This document shows, in pieces, positions 17,347 through 26,026 of a stretch of DNA of 64,000 nucleotides. The DNA is taken from assembly GCF_023715245.1 (NCBI RefSeq), contig NZ_JAMBNV010000001.1, positions 124,001 to 188,000 on the forward strand, read 5' to 3'. Positions within the stretch are counted from its first letter, which is position 1. Each line of letters begins with the position of its first letter. The notes beneath the pieces are model-generated. The model saw only the letters and a list, made by a program, of their open reading frames with translations, was not told where the DNA came from and made no database searches. Source of the stretch: Sporosarcina luteola. Its GTDB lineage: Bacteria; Bacillota; Bacilli; Bacillales_A; Planococcaceae. The position numbers were made by a program, and so were the translations under genes.

Positions 17347-18048
17347 TTGAGTGAGCAAGTATTGATTATTGAAGATGAAGAAGCAATTGCGCGTGTTCTT
17401 CAATTGGAGCTTGAGTTTGAAGGATATTCGGTTGGCGTCGCGCATACGGGGACGGACGGCCTTATCAAGTTCAGAGAGCAAGAGTGGGATCTAGTGTTGT
17501 TGGATCTCATGTTGCCTGGCATGAATGGATTGGACGTGCTGCGGAGGATCCGAGCGGCGGAAGATGGCACGCCCGTTATTTTATTGACAGCGAAAAGCGA
17601 TGTGGAAGATAAAGTGACGGGACTCGACTTGGGAGCGAATGATTATGTCACGAAGCCTTTTGAAATTGATGAATTACTTGCTCGCATCCGGTCGGCGATT
17701 CGTACTTCCCAAAAGAAGGTTGTCGGGAAAGATGAATTCCTTCATGAGTTCGCCGGATTATCAATCCATGAGCAGTCCCGTGAAGTGAAGCGGAACGGTG
17801 AATCCATCGATTTAACGCCGAGGGAATATGATTTATTGCTTCATTTGATACGGCATCCGAATCAAGTGCTATCACGGGAACAGCTGCTTGATGCGGTGTG
17901 GGGCTTTGACTATTACGGAGATACGAACGTAGTGGACGTCTATATCCGATATGTCCGGAAGAAAATCGAACAACGGAATGAACCTTCCCTTATTCAAACG
18001 GTCCGTGGCGTCGGGTATGCATTGAAGGAACCAGTCCATGAAACTTAA
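17347..18048 (+). CDS. OmpR-family response regulator
   Basis: Two-component response regulator with an N-terminal receiver domain (phospho-Asp in LVLLDLMLPGMNG near residue 50; acidic patch IEDEE; switch Lys in VTKPF) and a C-terminal winged helix (EVKRNGESIDLTPREYDLL to IQTVRGVGYALKEP). It resembles YkoG/PhoP-type regulators. Both GTG at 17338 and TTG at 17347 are in frame; TTG (giving MSEQVLIIEDEE) has GGTGA five bases upstream and fits homologue length, so it is chosen with moderate certainty. It overlaps the kinase gene by 11 bases. A likely target is the PepSY gene at 20255, which is preceded by four 11-bp-phased direct repeats. Confidence 0.9.
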   Translation: MSEQVLIIEDEEAIARVLQLELEFEGYSVGVAHTGTDGLIKFREQEWDLVLLDLMLPGMNGLDVLRRIRAAEDGTPVILLTAKSDVEDKVTGLDLGANDYVTKPFEIDELLARIRSAIRTSQKKVVGKDEFLHEFAGLSIHEQSREVKRNGESIDLTPREYDLLLHLIRHPNQVLSREQLLDAVWGFDYYGDTNVVDVYIRYVRKKIEQRNEPSLIQTVRGVGYALKEPVHET

Positions 18049-19402
18049 GCAGAAGATTCATGTCTTTTCGACCTTGTTAATGTTCATTCTTCTCATGCTG
18101 GCGACAATCCTCATCTATTTTCTTTTCGAAAGGATGTCGCATAATACGGAATATGAACAGCTGCTCGGCCGGGCGAAAGAGCTTACCGCGGAGTTGAGCA
18201 AATTGGAGACGGAAACGGATGCTGGCATGGTGTTGCGGGCATTCATACCAGCGAATGGCGCAATCTCTATCATTGACAATAACAACAAACCGCTCATCAA
18301 TGTTCAATCTTTAGCTGGACTCGGGAAGGTCGATGGCCATGTGAATCCGGGCAATTCATTTACAATCGACCAATTTGAGGGTACTGAAGCATTATCCATC
18401 TCGATGCCGATTGTATGGCCGACAGGTGAAGTCGTCACAATGAAGATGACGCAATTGCTGACAGATGTCGAGGAAAATATGCGAGTCCTGAAGTATGTCC
18501 TGATTGGTGTCACAACATTTGCGATGATTCCGATCACCCTCTCCAGTATGACGCTCGGCAGAATTGTCACCCAGCCTATAGAGAATCTCATAATTGCGAT
18601 GAACAGGAGCCGGCAATCGGGTACATATGAAAAGATGACCGGCGTTGTGAATGGAAATGATGAGCTTGCGCAAATGGAGCGGACGTTCAATGAGATGATG
18701 GAGCAATTGGAACAGAACTATATGAAGCAGGAGCAGTTTGTCTCGAACGCTTCCCATGAATTAAAAACGCCTTTGACTGTTATTGAGAGCTACTCCCGAT
18801 TGTTGGTAAGGCGAGGGTTTGAAAACCGGGAAGTCGTCGATGAGGCGCTGAATGCGATTATCTCCGAGACAGGCAGGATGAAAGAGATGATTGCTCAGAT
18901 GCTCGACTTGGCCAAAAGCAGCGGTTCCCAAGCGTTCGAATTCTCGGAAGTCGATTTGACTCCTTTGCTGGAAGCTGCTGTGAAACTGTTGAGGCAAGCA
19001 TACGGCAGGGAAATAATCATTGAAGCGGATGGGCCGGCAATCGTTGAAACGGATGGGAAGTTTGTGAAGCAGTTATTGTTCATTCTCCTCGACAACGCGC
19101 GTAAATATAGCGACGGGGAAATTTTCACTTCCATCGATGACCTGCAGGACGAAGTGGAAATTACCGTGAAGGATTATGGTAAAGGGATTCCTCAATCAGA
19201 CTTGCCGCATATTTTTGACCGTTTTTACAGGGTGGAGTCTGACCGAAGCCGTAAGACGGGCGGCACCGGGTTGGGACTCTCCATTGCTAAGGAGATTGCC
19301 GACGGACTTGGTGCAACCTTGACAATTGAAAGTGTCGTCGACATGGGAACTGTCATCCGGGTTTTAATTCCGAAAAACAGAAAAGTTCTCAGGGAGTTTT
19401 AA
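18038..19402 (+). CDS. HAMP sensor histidine kinase
   Basis: Membrane kinase of 454 residues. TM1 is at about 10-30, an extracytoplasmic sensing domain at about 31-148 and TM2 at about 150-172, followed by HAMP, a HisKA domain with the phospho-His in NASHELKTPLTVIESYSR, and an HATPase domain with N box LLDNARKYS, VKDYGKGIP, FDRFYRVESDRSRK and GTGLGLSIAKEIA. It pairs with the overlapping response regulator. The two PepSY-domain genes that follow suggest that the sensed signal or its modulator involves extracytoplasmic PepSY proteins, as in Bacillus ykoGH-ykoI. The ligand is unknown. Confidence 0.92.
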   Translation: MKLKQKIHVFSTLLMFILLMLATILIYFLFERMSHNTEYEQLLGRAKELTAELSKLETETDAGMVLRAFIPANGAISIIDNNNKPLINVQSLAGLGKVDGHVNPGNSFTIDQFEGTEALSISMPIVWPTGEVVTMKMTQLLTDVEENMRVLKYVLIGVTTFAMIPITLSSMTLGRIVTQPIENLIIAMNRSRQSGTYEKMTGVVNGNDELAQMERTFNEMMEQLEQNYMKQEQFVSNASHELKTPLTVIESYSRLLVRRGFENREVVDEALNAIISETGRMKEMIAQMLDLAKSSGSQAFEFSEVDLTPLLEAAVKLLRQAYGREIIIEADGPAIVETDGKFVKQLLFILLDNARKYSDGEIFTSIDDLQDEVEITVKDYGKGIPQSDLPHIFDRFYRVESDRSRKTGGTGLGLSIAKEIADGLGATLTIESVVDMGTVIRVLIPKNRKVLREF

Positions 19403-19441
19403 TGTTGGGGCAGTAAGATGTAAGAAAGGAGGATTTTTTAC

Positions 19442-20158
19442 ATGAACATATGGAAAAAACCTTGGTTCATCCCGATTGTCTTGACGATCATCATTGTCGT
19501 AGCAGGACAGCTGTACACATCAGGAAAGCTGACGAAGGCTGAAGCTTTGCCGGAACAGGAAATCCGTTCCCAATTGGCGATGATCTATGATGGAGAAGTC
19601 AAAGATCTTATGTTGGATGGATCTGTATATAAAGCGAAAGTATCGAGACTAGGAGCAGAATACGCTGTGGAAGTCGACGCAGGATCAGGCAAGGTTCTTT
19701 CGCTTATCCAGACGAAAGAGTCGTCTGAAACTGATTCGGTGGTAGGGACAGGCGAAGGTGAGCATCCTCCAGTTGTTGAAACATCACCAAATGAATCGAA
19801 TATAGGGGATAGCGATGTGAAGGAAGAGGTGGATGACAAAGCGGATGCTAAGGCGGATAGTAAAACGGAAGTGCCAAAGCCGAATGTAAACAAGGCACCT
19901 GAGCAATCCAAGCCAACTAAGCAGGAGAAACCGCAGAAGACAGTCCTCATCTCTGAACAGCAGGCAATGAAAATCGGCTTAGGTCAATTGCCGGCCGGCA
20001 CGATTGGCGAAGTTGATGATGTGGAATTTGTTAATTCATCAGAAGGCGGCTATTATTTAGTGCAAATTGATATCGATACAGAGGATGACATGGATGAAGT
20101 CACGTATCAAATCCATGCGATTTCAGGCAAAGTATTGACTGTCACTTGGGATGATTAA
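19442..20158 (+). CDS. Membrane-anchored PepSY domain protein
   Basis: Protein of 238 residues with an N-terminal TM anchor (about 8-24: FIPIVLTIIIVVAGQLY), a first PepSY-like unit (about 35-98), a low-complexity Glu/Asp/Lys/Pro linker (about 100-168: DDKADAKADSKTEVPKPN), and a second PepSY domain (about 175-238) ending YQIHAISGKVLTVTWDD. It is predicted to sit outside the membrane. AGGAGG lies just before the ATG, and the gene follows the kinase by 39 bases, so it is likely in the same transcript. PepSY domains are thought to inhibit peptidases or modulate partners; its partner could be the adjacent kinase (inference). Confidence 0.82.
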   Translation: MNIWKKPWFIPIVLTIIIVVAGQLYTSGKLTKAEALPEQEIRSQLAMIYDGEVKDLMLDGSVYKAKVSRLGAEYAVEVDAGSGKVLSLIQTKESSETDSVVGTGEGEHPPVVETSPNESNIGDSDVKEEVDDKADAKADSKTEVPKPNVNKAPEQSKPTKQEKPQKTVLISEQQAMKIGLGQLPAGTIGEVDDVEFVNSSEGGYYLVQIDIDTEDDMDEVTYQIHAISGKVLTVTWDD

Positions 20159-20168
20159 GCAATTGATT

Positions 20169-20208
20169 CTCTCATCAAACTCTAATATTCCTCTCAATGT
20201 CCTCTCAT
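20169..20208 (+). promoter_or_regulatory. Four direct repeats at 11-bp steps: candidate response-regulator operator
   Basis: CTCTCAT (20169), CTCTAAT (20180), CTCTCAA (20191) and CTCTCAT (20202) are spaced by exactly 11 bp, one helical turn each. TAGTAT at 20219-20224 could be a -10 box. OmpR-family regulators commonly bind direct repeats phased at 10-11 bp. The site lies 47 bases upstream of the PepSY gene and just after the regulator's operon. Confidence 0.6.
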
Positions 20209-20254
20209 CTTCACGAGGTAGTATGAAGGTAGAACATAAAGGAGGAAAACAAAC

Positions 20255-21103
20255 ATGAAAAAATGGATGTTGATTCCTGCAGTGGCAGGAGTATTAGCTA
20301 TCGGTGGTGTTGCGTTAGCGGAGGACTCGGTTCCAAGTGTTGCGAAGCAGGCAGAGAAAATGATTTCATTGCAAGAAGCGAAGCAGGTTGCTACGGAAAA
20401 AGTGAAAGGTGGCATCGTGACGGAAATCGAATTGGATAAAGACGATGGCCGGTATCATTTCGATGTCGACTTGAAAGATGGAAAGTATGAGTACGATCTA
20501 GAAGTTGACGCAGTAACGGGCGAAATCATCAAATTTGAAAAAGAAGCGGATAAGAACCACAAGCAAGTGAAATCCGATAAACTGCTGACGAAAGAGGAAG
20601 CGATCGCCATTGCAAAAAAGCGGGCATTCGGCATAGTGAAAGAAATCGAATTGGATGAGGATGACGGTCGTAAAGAATATGATATCGAAATGAGAGACGG
20701 CGAATTCAAATACGAAATTGAACTGGATGCTGTAACAGGCGAGTTCTTGGAATTTGAAAAAGAACGTTACCAAAGCACGAAAAAAGAAGTGAAAGTGCAG
20801 CCGCAAGATCAAGTGAAGGTACAAACTGAAAAAGTTGCAGCTTCTACATTGAAAGTCGTCGAACCGACAACTGAAAAACAGGCTGTGAAATTGGATGACA
20901 ACAAGAAACCAAACAAGAAGACGATGCTTACGAAAGAGCAAGTAATCGCGATCGCCAAGCAACATGCAAGCGGCGTTGTAACTGACTTCGAGCTGGATGA
21001 CAATGTCTATGAAATTGAGATGGAAGACGGCGACATTGAGTACGAGTTGGATATCGATGCCTTCACAGGCGCCATCCTTTCCTTTGAACGGGATGATGAC
21101 TGA
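20255..21103 (+). CDS. Secreted protein with three PepSY repeats
   Basis: Protein of 282 residues with a signal peptide (1-23: KKWMLIPAVAGVLAIGGVALA, probable cut after ALA). Three PepSY units follow at about 34-85, 108-162 and 225-280. Each begins with a TKEEAIAIAKKRA-like helix and ends with a YELDIDAFTGAILSFE-like strand. A Lys/Gln/Val-rich linker separates units two and three. It is very acidic and Lys-rich and resembles Bacillus YkoI-type proteins. GGAGG precedes the ATG. It has its own upstream regulatory repeats and terminator, so it is probably a strongly induced output of the two-component system. Confidence 0.85.
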   Translation: MKKWMLIPAVAGVLAIGGVALAEDSVPSVAKQAEKMISLQEAKQVATEKVKGGIVTEIELDKDDGRYHFDVDLKDGKYEYDLEVDAVTGEIIKFEKEADKNHKQVKSDKLLTKEEAIAIAKKRAFGIVKEIELDEDDGRKEYDIEMRDGEFKYEIELDAVTGEFLEFEKERYQSTKKEVKVQPQDQVKVQTEKVAASTLKVVEPTTEKQAVKLDDNKKPNKKTMLTKEQVIAIAKQHASGVVTDFELDDNVYEIEMEDGDIEYELDIDAFTGAILSFERDDD

Positions 21104-21152
21104 ATAACTGAGTAAATTTGTCGAAAACATTAAACATAAAAACATAAAAACA

Positions 21153-21183
21153 AGCCGGTAGCTGCCATACTACCGGCTTTTTG
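21153..21183 (+). terminator. Terminator of the PepSY gene
   Basis: AGCCGGTAG (21153-21161) and CTACCGGCT (21170-21178) form a strong stem followed by TTTTT. Confidence 0.9.
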
Positions 21184-21250
21184 GTGCTTGTAGAACCTGT
21201 GATCATGTCCATCAATGTAAATTTCGAACAGCGGAACTTGCCTATTTACA

Positions 21251-22267
21251 TTAGGGTAGCTGTTCCGGTTCTTTGTCTGTCACGTCGAGTATATCCAGCA
21301 GGAAGACAAACACTGGAATCCCGATGATCAACCCCCAGACACCAAAGAAATTCTGTGAAAAGATGAGGACGATAAATGTATAAAACACAGGTAAATCCGT
21401 TTTCGAAGACATCAACTTCGGATTTAAAATATACGCCTCGATGGCATGAATGACCATGATTGCGATAAGCAAATAGACGACCGTTAGAATACCGCCAATC
21501 GTAAAACCGATAATCGTCAGAGGTACCAGTGAAATGATAACGCCCGCGACAGGAATGAGCCCTAAGAAAAAAATCATGATAGCCAATCCGATAATTTGGG
21601 GGAATCCGAGAATCATCAAGACGATGACGGACAAAAACGTGTTGACGAGGGCAATGATGAACTGCGCTTCGATCACTTTTCCGAAGGTACGTGAGAATTT
21701 CTTCCCGAAAAATTCGATTTCATAATAAAAAGGGGCAATCTTGCTGTTTTTAAACTTACCCGTGAACTCGATCAGCCGAGGTTTTTCAAGAAGGAAAAAC
21801 AAACTCAAAATGATTGCAAGAAGCACTTGGATACTTGTTTTACTAATATCAGTAAACGATTTAAGCAAAAAGGAAAAACCGTTTTCTACATAACTCTTAA
21901 TTTGTTCGCTGGAAATAACAGACTCAAGAAAACCGAGCAAAGGATTGTCAGGTGACTGCGTGGAGAAATTTGTTATCTGCTTAATTAGCTGGCTGATTTC
22001 AAGTGTGATAATCGGCAAATACTTGACGAGGCTGACAGTCAGCAAACCGACAATCACTGTGTAGAGGAGTATGACAATCAATTTATGATTCAACCGGGCA
22101 TATTTGGTTGTAAAACCGACCAGACGGTTCATTAAAAATGAAAATATAAAGGTTAACAAAATCAAGTTCATCATGCTTCTAACACTAAATAGAATAATGA
22201 TGATCAAAGCAAAAATAATAAACCGTTTAACTCCTTTTTTCTGGAATAAATTTGCTATCGAATCCAT
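21251..22267 (-). CDS. AI-2E family transporter
   Basis: Membrane protein of 338 residues of the AI-2E/PerM/YdiK-type exporter family. It has about eight hydrophobic segments: FIIFALIIIILFSVRSMMNL near 16, LIVILLYTVIVGLLTVSLV near 64, a mid-protein helix near 150, and a C-terminal block from about 205 including LGLIPVAGVIISLVPLTIIG and a late VWGLIIGIPVFVFLLDIL helix. Members export signals, sodium or other solutes; the substrate cannot be read here. It is a single minus-strand gene. The first ATG (MDSIANLFQKKG) is used. No transcription partner is seen. Confidence 0.87.
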   Translation of the reverse strand: MDSIANLFQKKGVKRFIIFALIIIILFSVRSMMNLILLTFIFSFLMNRLVGFTTKYARLNHKLIVILLYTVIVGLLTVSLVKYLPIITLEISQLIKQITNFSTQSPDNPLLGFLESVISSEQIKSYVENGFSFLLKSFTDISKTSIQVLLAIILSLFFLLEKPRLIEFTGKFKNSKIAPFYYEIEFFGKKFSRTFGKVIEAQFIIALVNTFLSVIVLMILGFPQIIGLAIMIFFLGLIPVAGVIISLVPLTIIGFTIGGILTVVYLLIAIMVIHAIEAYILNPKLMSSKTDLPVFYTFIVLIFSQNFFGVWGLIIGIPVFVFLLDILDVTDKEPEQLP

Positions 22268-22446
22268 ATAAACGAGTACCTCACCTATCCAATTATTATG
22301 TAAATTACTATACTTCTACTACAAGTATCCACTTGGCACAAAAAGATTACAAGTAGGGAGTCTTCTAGTTTATTGCATAAAGCATTGCTTTCATACGGGT
22401 GCTAGCAATTTTTCATATCTACTCCAAAACCGGCGGAAAATAGCAA

Positions 22447-23181
22447 TCAAATTTCATACGCCTTTCCGACGACAGCCAATTCAGCCTCGCCCTCAAAAAC
22501 TTCCTTTGCCGCATCCAAGATTTCAGTCAGATCGCCGTGCAAAGGCAGATGCGTCAGCACTAACCGTTTTGCGCCAGCCAATTTCGCAAGTTTCCCCGCC
22601 TCGCTGCCCGCCATATGCCCGGGTGCTTTGCCGAGATGCTCCTCGTACAAATTCGCTTCGCTAATTAAGAGATCCGTCCCGCGGGCAAATTCCACAAGCT
22701 TGTCATGCCATTCCGTATCTGCAGTCAACGTGACAGAACGGCCGTCCACCGTGAATTTAATTGCCAAACAATAGACGGGGTGAACCGTTTCGCAGAAAGT
22801 CACTTCAAAAGGTCCGATATGGACAATATCCGTTTCCTGAATAGCTACGCCGATCGTCTGCTCTTTATACGACAGCTTTACAAAATTCTCCTCGTCCCGA
22901 TCATGGCCATAAATTGGCAATGCCGGCGACGGGTTTCCTAGATAATAATTGATGAGTCGGCTATATTGTAGGCTGCCGATGTCTGCGATGTGATCTGCAT
23001 GATAATGGCTGATCACAACGGCATCCAACTTTTCGAGGGGCACATAGTTTTGCAGGGAAGAGAGCACACCGCTTCCGCAGTCGACGAGGCAATGAAACCC
23101 GTCATGCTCAATTAAAAATGAAGACGTGGCTCCATTCGCTTTCGGATAGCCACCCCAAATCCCGATCGGTATTACTATCAT
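22447..23181 (-). CDS. MBL-fold metallo-hydrolase (YhfI/RNase Z-like)
   Basis: Metallo-beta-lactamase fold protein of 244 residues. The metal motif HYHADHIADIG (about 59-69) gives the HxHxDH ligands, LTADTEW carries the bridging Asp, a further His occurs in AGSEAGKLAKLAGAKRLVLTHL, and the SFLIEHDGFHCLVDCGSG strand is family-typical. It resembles Bacillus YhfI and other RNase Z-like phosphodiesterases; the true substrate is unknown. It is divergent from the glutaredoxin gene, with 95 bp between the two starts. TAATTCTATAT-type AT-rich sequence and a GGAGGTAAGG site lie before its ATG. Confidence 0.88.
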   Translation of the reverse strand: MIVIPIGIWGGYPKANGATSSFLIEHDGFHCLVDCGSGVLSSLQNYVPLEKLDAVVISHYHADHIADIGSLQYSRLINYYLGNPSPALPIYGHDRDEENFVKLSYKEQTIGVAIQETDIVHIGPFEVTFCETVHPVYCLAIKFTVDGRSVTLTADTEWHDKLVEFARGTDLLISEANLYEEHLGKAPGHMAGSEAGKLAKLAGAKRLVLTHLPLHGDLTEILDAAKEVFEGEAELAVVGKAYEI

Positions 23182-23210
23182 ATATACCTTACCTCCATTT
23201 AATTCTATAT

Positions 23211-23236
23211 GTTTGCTATTATACCTTGCGGGGTAT
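23211..23236 (+). promoter_or_regulatory. Candidate sigma-B promoter of the glutaredoxin gene
   Basis: GTTTGC (23211-23216) and GGGTAT (23231-23236) are spaced by 14 bases, close to the sigma-B consensus GTTTAA/GGGTAT. The predicted start lies about 35 bases before the glutaredoxin ATG. TATAAT at 23247-23252 could instead serve a sigma-A promoter. Confidence 0.4.
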
Positions 23237-23276
23237 ATTATAAATGTATAATCTAATTACTAAAGGAGAGAAAAAA

Positions 23277-23513
23277 ATGACAGCTACAGCTACAGTGTAC
23301 ACTACGAACACATGCCCATACTGCACAATGATGAAAAATTATTTGGATGAACAAAATATCCCATACCGGGAAGTGAACGTGCAAGAGGACGAAGCAGCAG
23401 GTCGGAAGCTCGTGGAAACGACAGGACAAATGGGAGTTCCGCAAACCGAATTGAACGGAAAGTGGATTTTAGGCTTTGACACGGCGGCTGTGCAGGCAGC
23501 ATTGAAAGGATAA
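23277..23513 (+). CDS. Glutaredoxin family protein (CPYC)
   Basis: Small thiol-disulfide oxidoreductase of 78 residues with the active site CPYC at about 12-15 in TVYTTNTCPYCTMMKNYLDE, the cis-Pro in MGVPQTEL, and a C-terminal helix. It is NrdH/glutaredoxin-like and cytoplasmic. An upstream in-frame ATG at 23244 is rejected because AAAGGAGAG lies just before the ATG at 23277. It is a single-gene unit with a terminator. The possible sigma-B promoter suggests stress induction. The electron donor (thioredoxin reductase or bacilliredoxin system) is not shown by the sequence. Confidence 0.93.
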   Translation: MTATATVYTTNTCPYCTMMKNYLDEQNIPYREVNVQEDEAAGRKLVETTGQMGVPQTELNGKWILGFDTAAVQAALKG

Positions 23514-23549
23514 GCTTCTTGTGAACATGGAACTATTGAACTAAATCTG

Positions 23550-23587
23550 CCCTCATTGACTGAAAAAAAGTCAATGAGGGTTTTTTT
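23550..23587 (+). terminator. Terminator of the glutaredoxin gene
   Basis: CCCTCATTGACT (23550-23561) pairs with AGTCAATGAGGG (23569-23580), a perfect 12-bp stem, then seven T residues. Confidence 0.92.
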
Positions 23588-23940
23588 GAATGATTGAGGT
23601 ATAAAAGTCTTACTAAATTAATTAAATGAAAATTCGACGAGTAGATTCCCAATAGTCTTAGTTCGAGATATTTAGGCGGACAATTGAAAAAAAGAATACA
23701 AAGACCCACCTAAAGGTGCTCTGTTCCTTATTAGTATGAGATTACTCACGCTTTTTTACTTGGGATTTTAAGTTAAGTCATCAATAGTTGTTCATACATG
23801 GATAGTGGTGTCTTTGTGCCTAATGCTTATTATCCTGCTTTATATACCAAGTGCTCATCCCTTTTTTGACAACAGAAATATGGGATGGTAAACATATACA
23901 TATAGTGTAAAAAATCTATTAATCTTGTAGTATGAAGTTG
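23588..23940. other. Gene-free AT-rich gap before the Tad locus
   Basis: About 350 bases with no supportable gene on either strand. The right end, AT-rich with TATACATATAGTGTAAAA-like sequence, probably holds the promoter of the VWA lipoprotein gene. I see no repeat or RNA structure that I can name. Confidence 0.5.
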
Positions 23941-23953
23941 GAGGTAACTCACC

Positions 23954-25291
23954 ATGAAAAAGTTATTAGTAACTGCAATGGCTTCTTTATTTTTACTGAT
24001 TGCAGGATGCAATAGTGACGACAAGTCATTAAAGGATATCGAAGGATCTGCGGATGAGATAAATTCACCAGAGAGTGAGGATATTGGAGCCGAGGAGACG
24101 AAAAGTGCCCCGGATTTCCCTCCGGCACCTACTGAGGCAAAAGATATCATCGCTTCAGGGGCTGGAGAAAAGATGAAGGAACTCCAAGGGGCTGCAGAGG
24201 GGAAATTAACGACAGAAGACTTTGCGGAGATGGATGACTTCCCAGCTGAGAATATGACAGTTGATGAAATATTTAACGGCATCATTGAATGGTATGCAAT
24301 GGATTATTCAGTTGTCCATGATCCGCTCTTTAACTTTGAACCGGATTATGGAGAATATGGAATCGATAAGAAGGAAACAAAGCAATTGAATATATCAGTT
24401 TTGATCGACGCGAGCGGAAGCATGAAAGCCTATGTTGGCGGAGAGCAAATGATGGCACTGGCAAAGGATGCGGTCAAACGTTTCGGTGCGGGCCTTCCGG
24501 AAGAATCCATCGTCTCTATTCGTGTGTATGGGCATGAGGGAACGGGTTCTACCGCAGACAAAGAAATGTCATGTGCAAGCAATGAGCTTTTTTACAGCCC
24601 AGATTTTTACGAGGAGAGTTCATTTAATGAAGCTTTGACCCAATTCGATGCTGCTGGATGGACGCCGCTTGCTGCTGCCATTAAAGCCGGCGGTGAAGAT
24701 TTACGGGTAAAGGCGTCTTCCGATACACAGAACATGATTTTTGTAGTCAGTGACGGTGTGGAGACGTGCGGCGGAAATCCAGTGGAGGAAGCTAAAAAAG
24801 TAGCGAATTCCGACCTGAATGCCGAAGTGAACGTATTAGGCTTCAATTTAGATAGCGAAGGTCAAAAGCAATTGAAGAAAGTTGCAGAAGAGGGCAACGG
24901 GAAATATGCCAACGTTAAATCAAAAGTTGACTTTCAAAAAACATTCCAATCGATGCTAGCCGAAGCGAATGCGGTCGTTCGCGAATTGAACCAAAAGGTA
25001 GTACATGGAATGGATATTAACAATCATACCATTCGCCTTAATGATCAAGTTAATAAACTTCAATCTAGCTTCGGAGAGTTTGCTTCAGAGGAAGGCAGCA
25101 TTTTGAGAATGGCTGTAAAAAGACTACGTGACGAGGATAGAATCGACAACGAGACGCAGTTCGCCTTGTCGGATTTGATTGATGAACGCCGTGACACGAT
25201 AAGAACGTATGGGGAATCTCTCAGAAGAGAGAAACTTGACCTCGTTGAAAATACGAGACAGGAAATATTTAAAGCCCTGAATGAGGAGTGA
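23954..25291 (+). CDS. VWA-domain lipoprotein at the head of the Tad locus
   Basis: Lipoprotein of 445 residues. The lipobox LIAGC puts the lipidated Cys near residue 19. An acidic linker (about 20-135) follows. The von Willebrand A domain (about 145-335) has a complete MIDAS: DASGSMKAY, a Thr in GWTPLA and an Asp in VVSDGVETCGG, so metal-dependent ligand binding is expected. The C-terminal region (about 340-445) is helical and charged. A GGAGG site precedes the ATG. It opens a run of co-directional genes into the Tad cluster, 6 bases from the next. It may act as a surface adhesin or assembly factor for the pilus; that role is inference from position. Confidence 0.85.
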   Translation: MKKLLVTAMASLFLLIAGCNSDDKSLKDIEGSADEINSPESEDIGAEETKSAPDFPPAPTEAKDIIASGAGEKMKELQGAAEGKLTTEDFAEMDDFPAENMTVDEIFNGIIEWYAMDYSVVHDPLFNFEPDYGEYGIDKKETKQLNISVLIDASGSMKAYVGGEQMMALAKDAVKRFGAGLPEESIVSIRVYGHEGTGSTADKEMSCASNELFYSPDFYEESSFNEALTQFDAAGWTPLAAAIKAGGEDLRVKASSDTQNMIFVVSDGVETCGGNPVEEAKKVANSDLNAEVNVLGFNLDSEGQKQLKKVAEEGNGKYANVKSKVDFQKTFQSMLAEANAVVRELNQKVVHGMDINNHTIRLNDQVNKLQSSFGEFASEEGSILRMAVKRLRDEDRIDNETQFALSDLIDERRDTIRTYGESLRREKLDLVENTRQEIFKALNEE

Positions 25292-25297
25292 TGGACG

Positions 25298-26002
25298 TTG
25301 CATGTTCTAATTGATCAAACATTAGGAATCCCCGTTCCTACGGGCATTTCTGCAAGTACAAGGAAAATCAAAATGAAAAAGGGCCGGGAGTTAAAGGAAT
25401 TCCTGTCCAAGAAAGAAAATAGCCTGATCAAATCAAACTTACCTTTTATTAAGCGGAACCTCGAAGTCGAGGTGGAAGAAATAGGAGCTTACCTTAAACA
25501 ACACGAAAGTGTACTATACATCTTTGACGGCAATTCAACGGACGGACAATTCCTGAAGCGTGTGCGAAATTGGTATCTGCCCGAATATGTTCTTCAATTG
25601 GTGGACGGAGCGGAACATCGGGCATATGCCTACTATTTGATGAAACTGCTAAATGAGGGTTATTCATTGTCTTCCTCCCTGCCTCCGCCGAATGGCTATG
25701 TCATCAGTGGTAAAGGCAAGGTCGGACAATCTTCCTATTATAAGGTTGGAAGAAAATCTAAGGAGAAGAACTTTTACTTTCTTAACCCGACTACAAAGAA
25801 ATTGCATAAAGCGCCTTCTCCGGAAGTGCTGATAAATAACTTGGTGAACCATCATCCTGATACGGAGTTTGTTGCTGTCGGAAACGTGGACATTAAAGAC
25901 AATACAAATATCAGTTACCAGCACCTGCAAAAATGGGCTTTACCGAATTCTGTAAGCTATCTTTCCATCTTTCCACTCCCGGAAAGATCAGATGATAAAT
26001 AG
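25298..26002 (+). CDS. Uncharacterised protein in the Tad locus
   Basis: Protein of 234 residues that I do not recognise. It is mostly basic and soluble, with no signal peptide or TM helix. Visible features: a Lys-rich N-terminal part (KIKMKKGRELKEFLSKKE), a central LYIFDGNSTDGQFLKRVRNW, and a C-terminal part with VAVGNVDIKDNTNISYQHLQ. The start is TTG at 25298, with GGAG nine bases upstream in the end of the VWA gene; the nearby ATGs are out of frame. It lies between the VWA lipoprotein and the CpaB-like gene, so a cytoplasmic role in Tad function or regulation is likely, but nothing in the sequence fixes it. Confidence 0.7.
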   Translation: MHVLIDQTLGIPVPTGISASTRKIKMKKGRELKEFLSKKENSLIKSNLPFIKRNLEVEVEEIGAYLKQHESVLYIFDGNSTDGQFLKRVRNWYLPEYVLQLVDGAEHRAYAYYLMKLLNEGYSLSSSLPPPNGYVISGKGKVGQSSYYKVGRKSKEKNFYFLNPTTKKLHKAPSPEVLINNLVNHHPDTEFVAVGNVDIKDNTNISYQHLQKWALPNSVSYLSIFPLPERSDDK

Positions 26003-26026
26003 ATTGATAATTGGAGTGGGCGATTG

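Noticed and set aside
23588-23940. Insertion sequence remnant
   Set aside because: I found no terminal inverted repeats or transposase-like codons, only AT-rich sequence.
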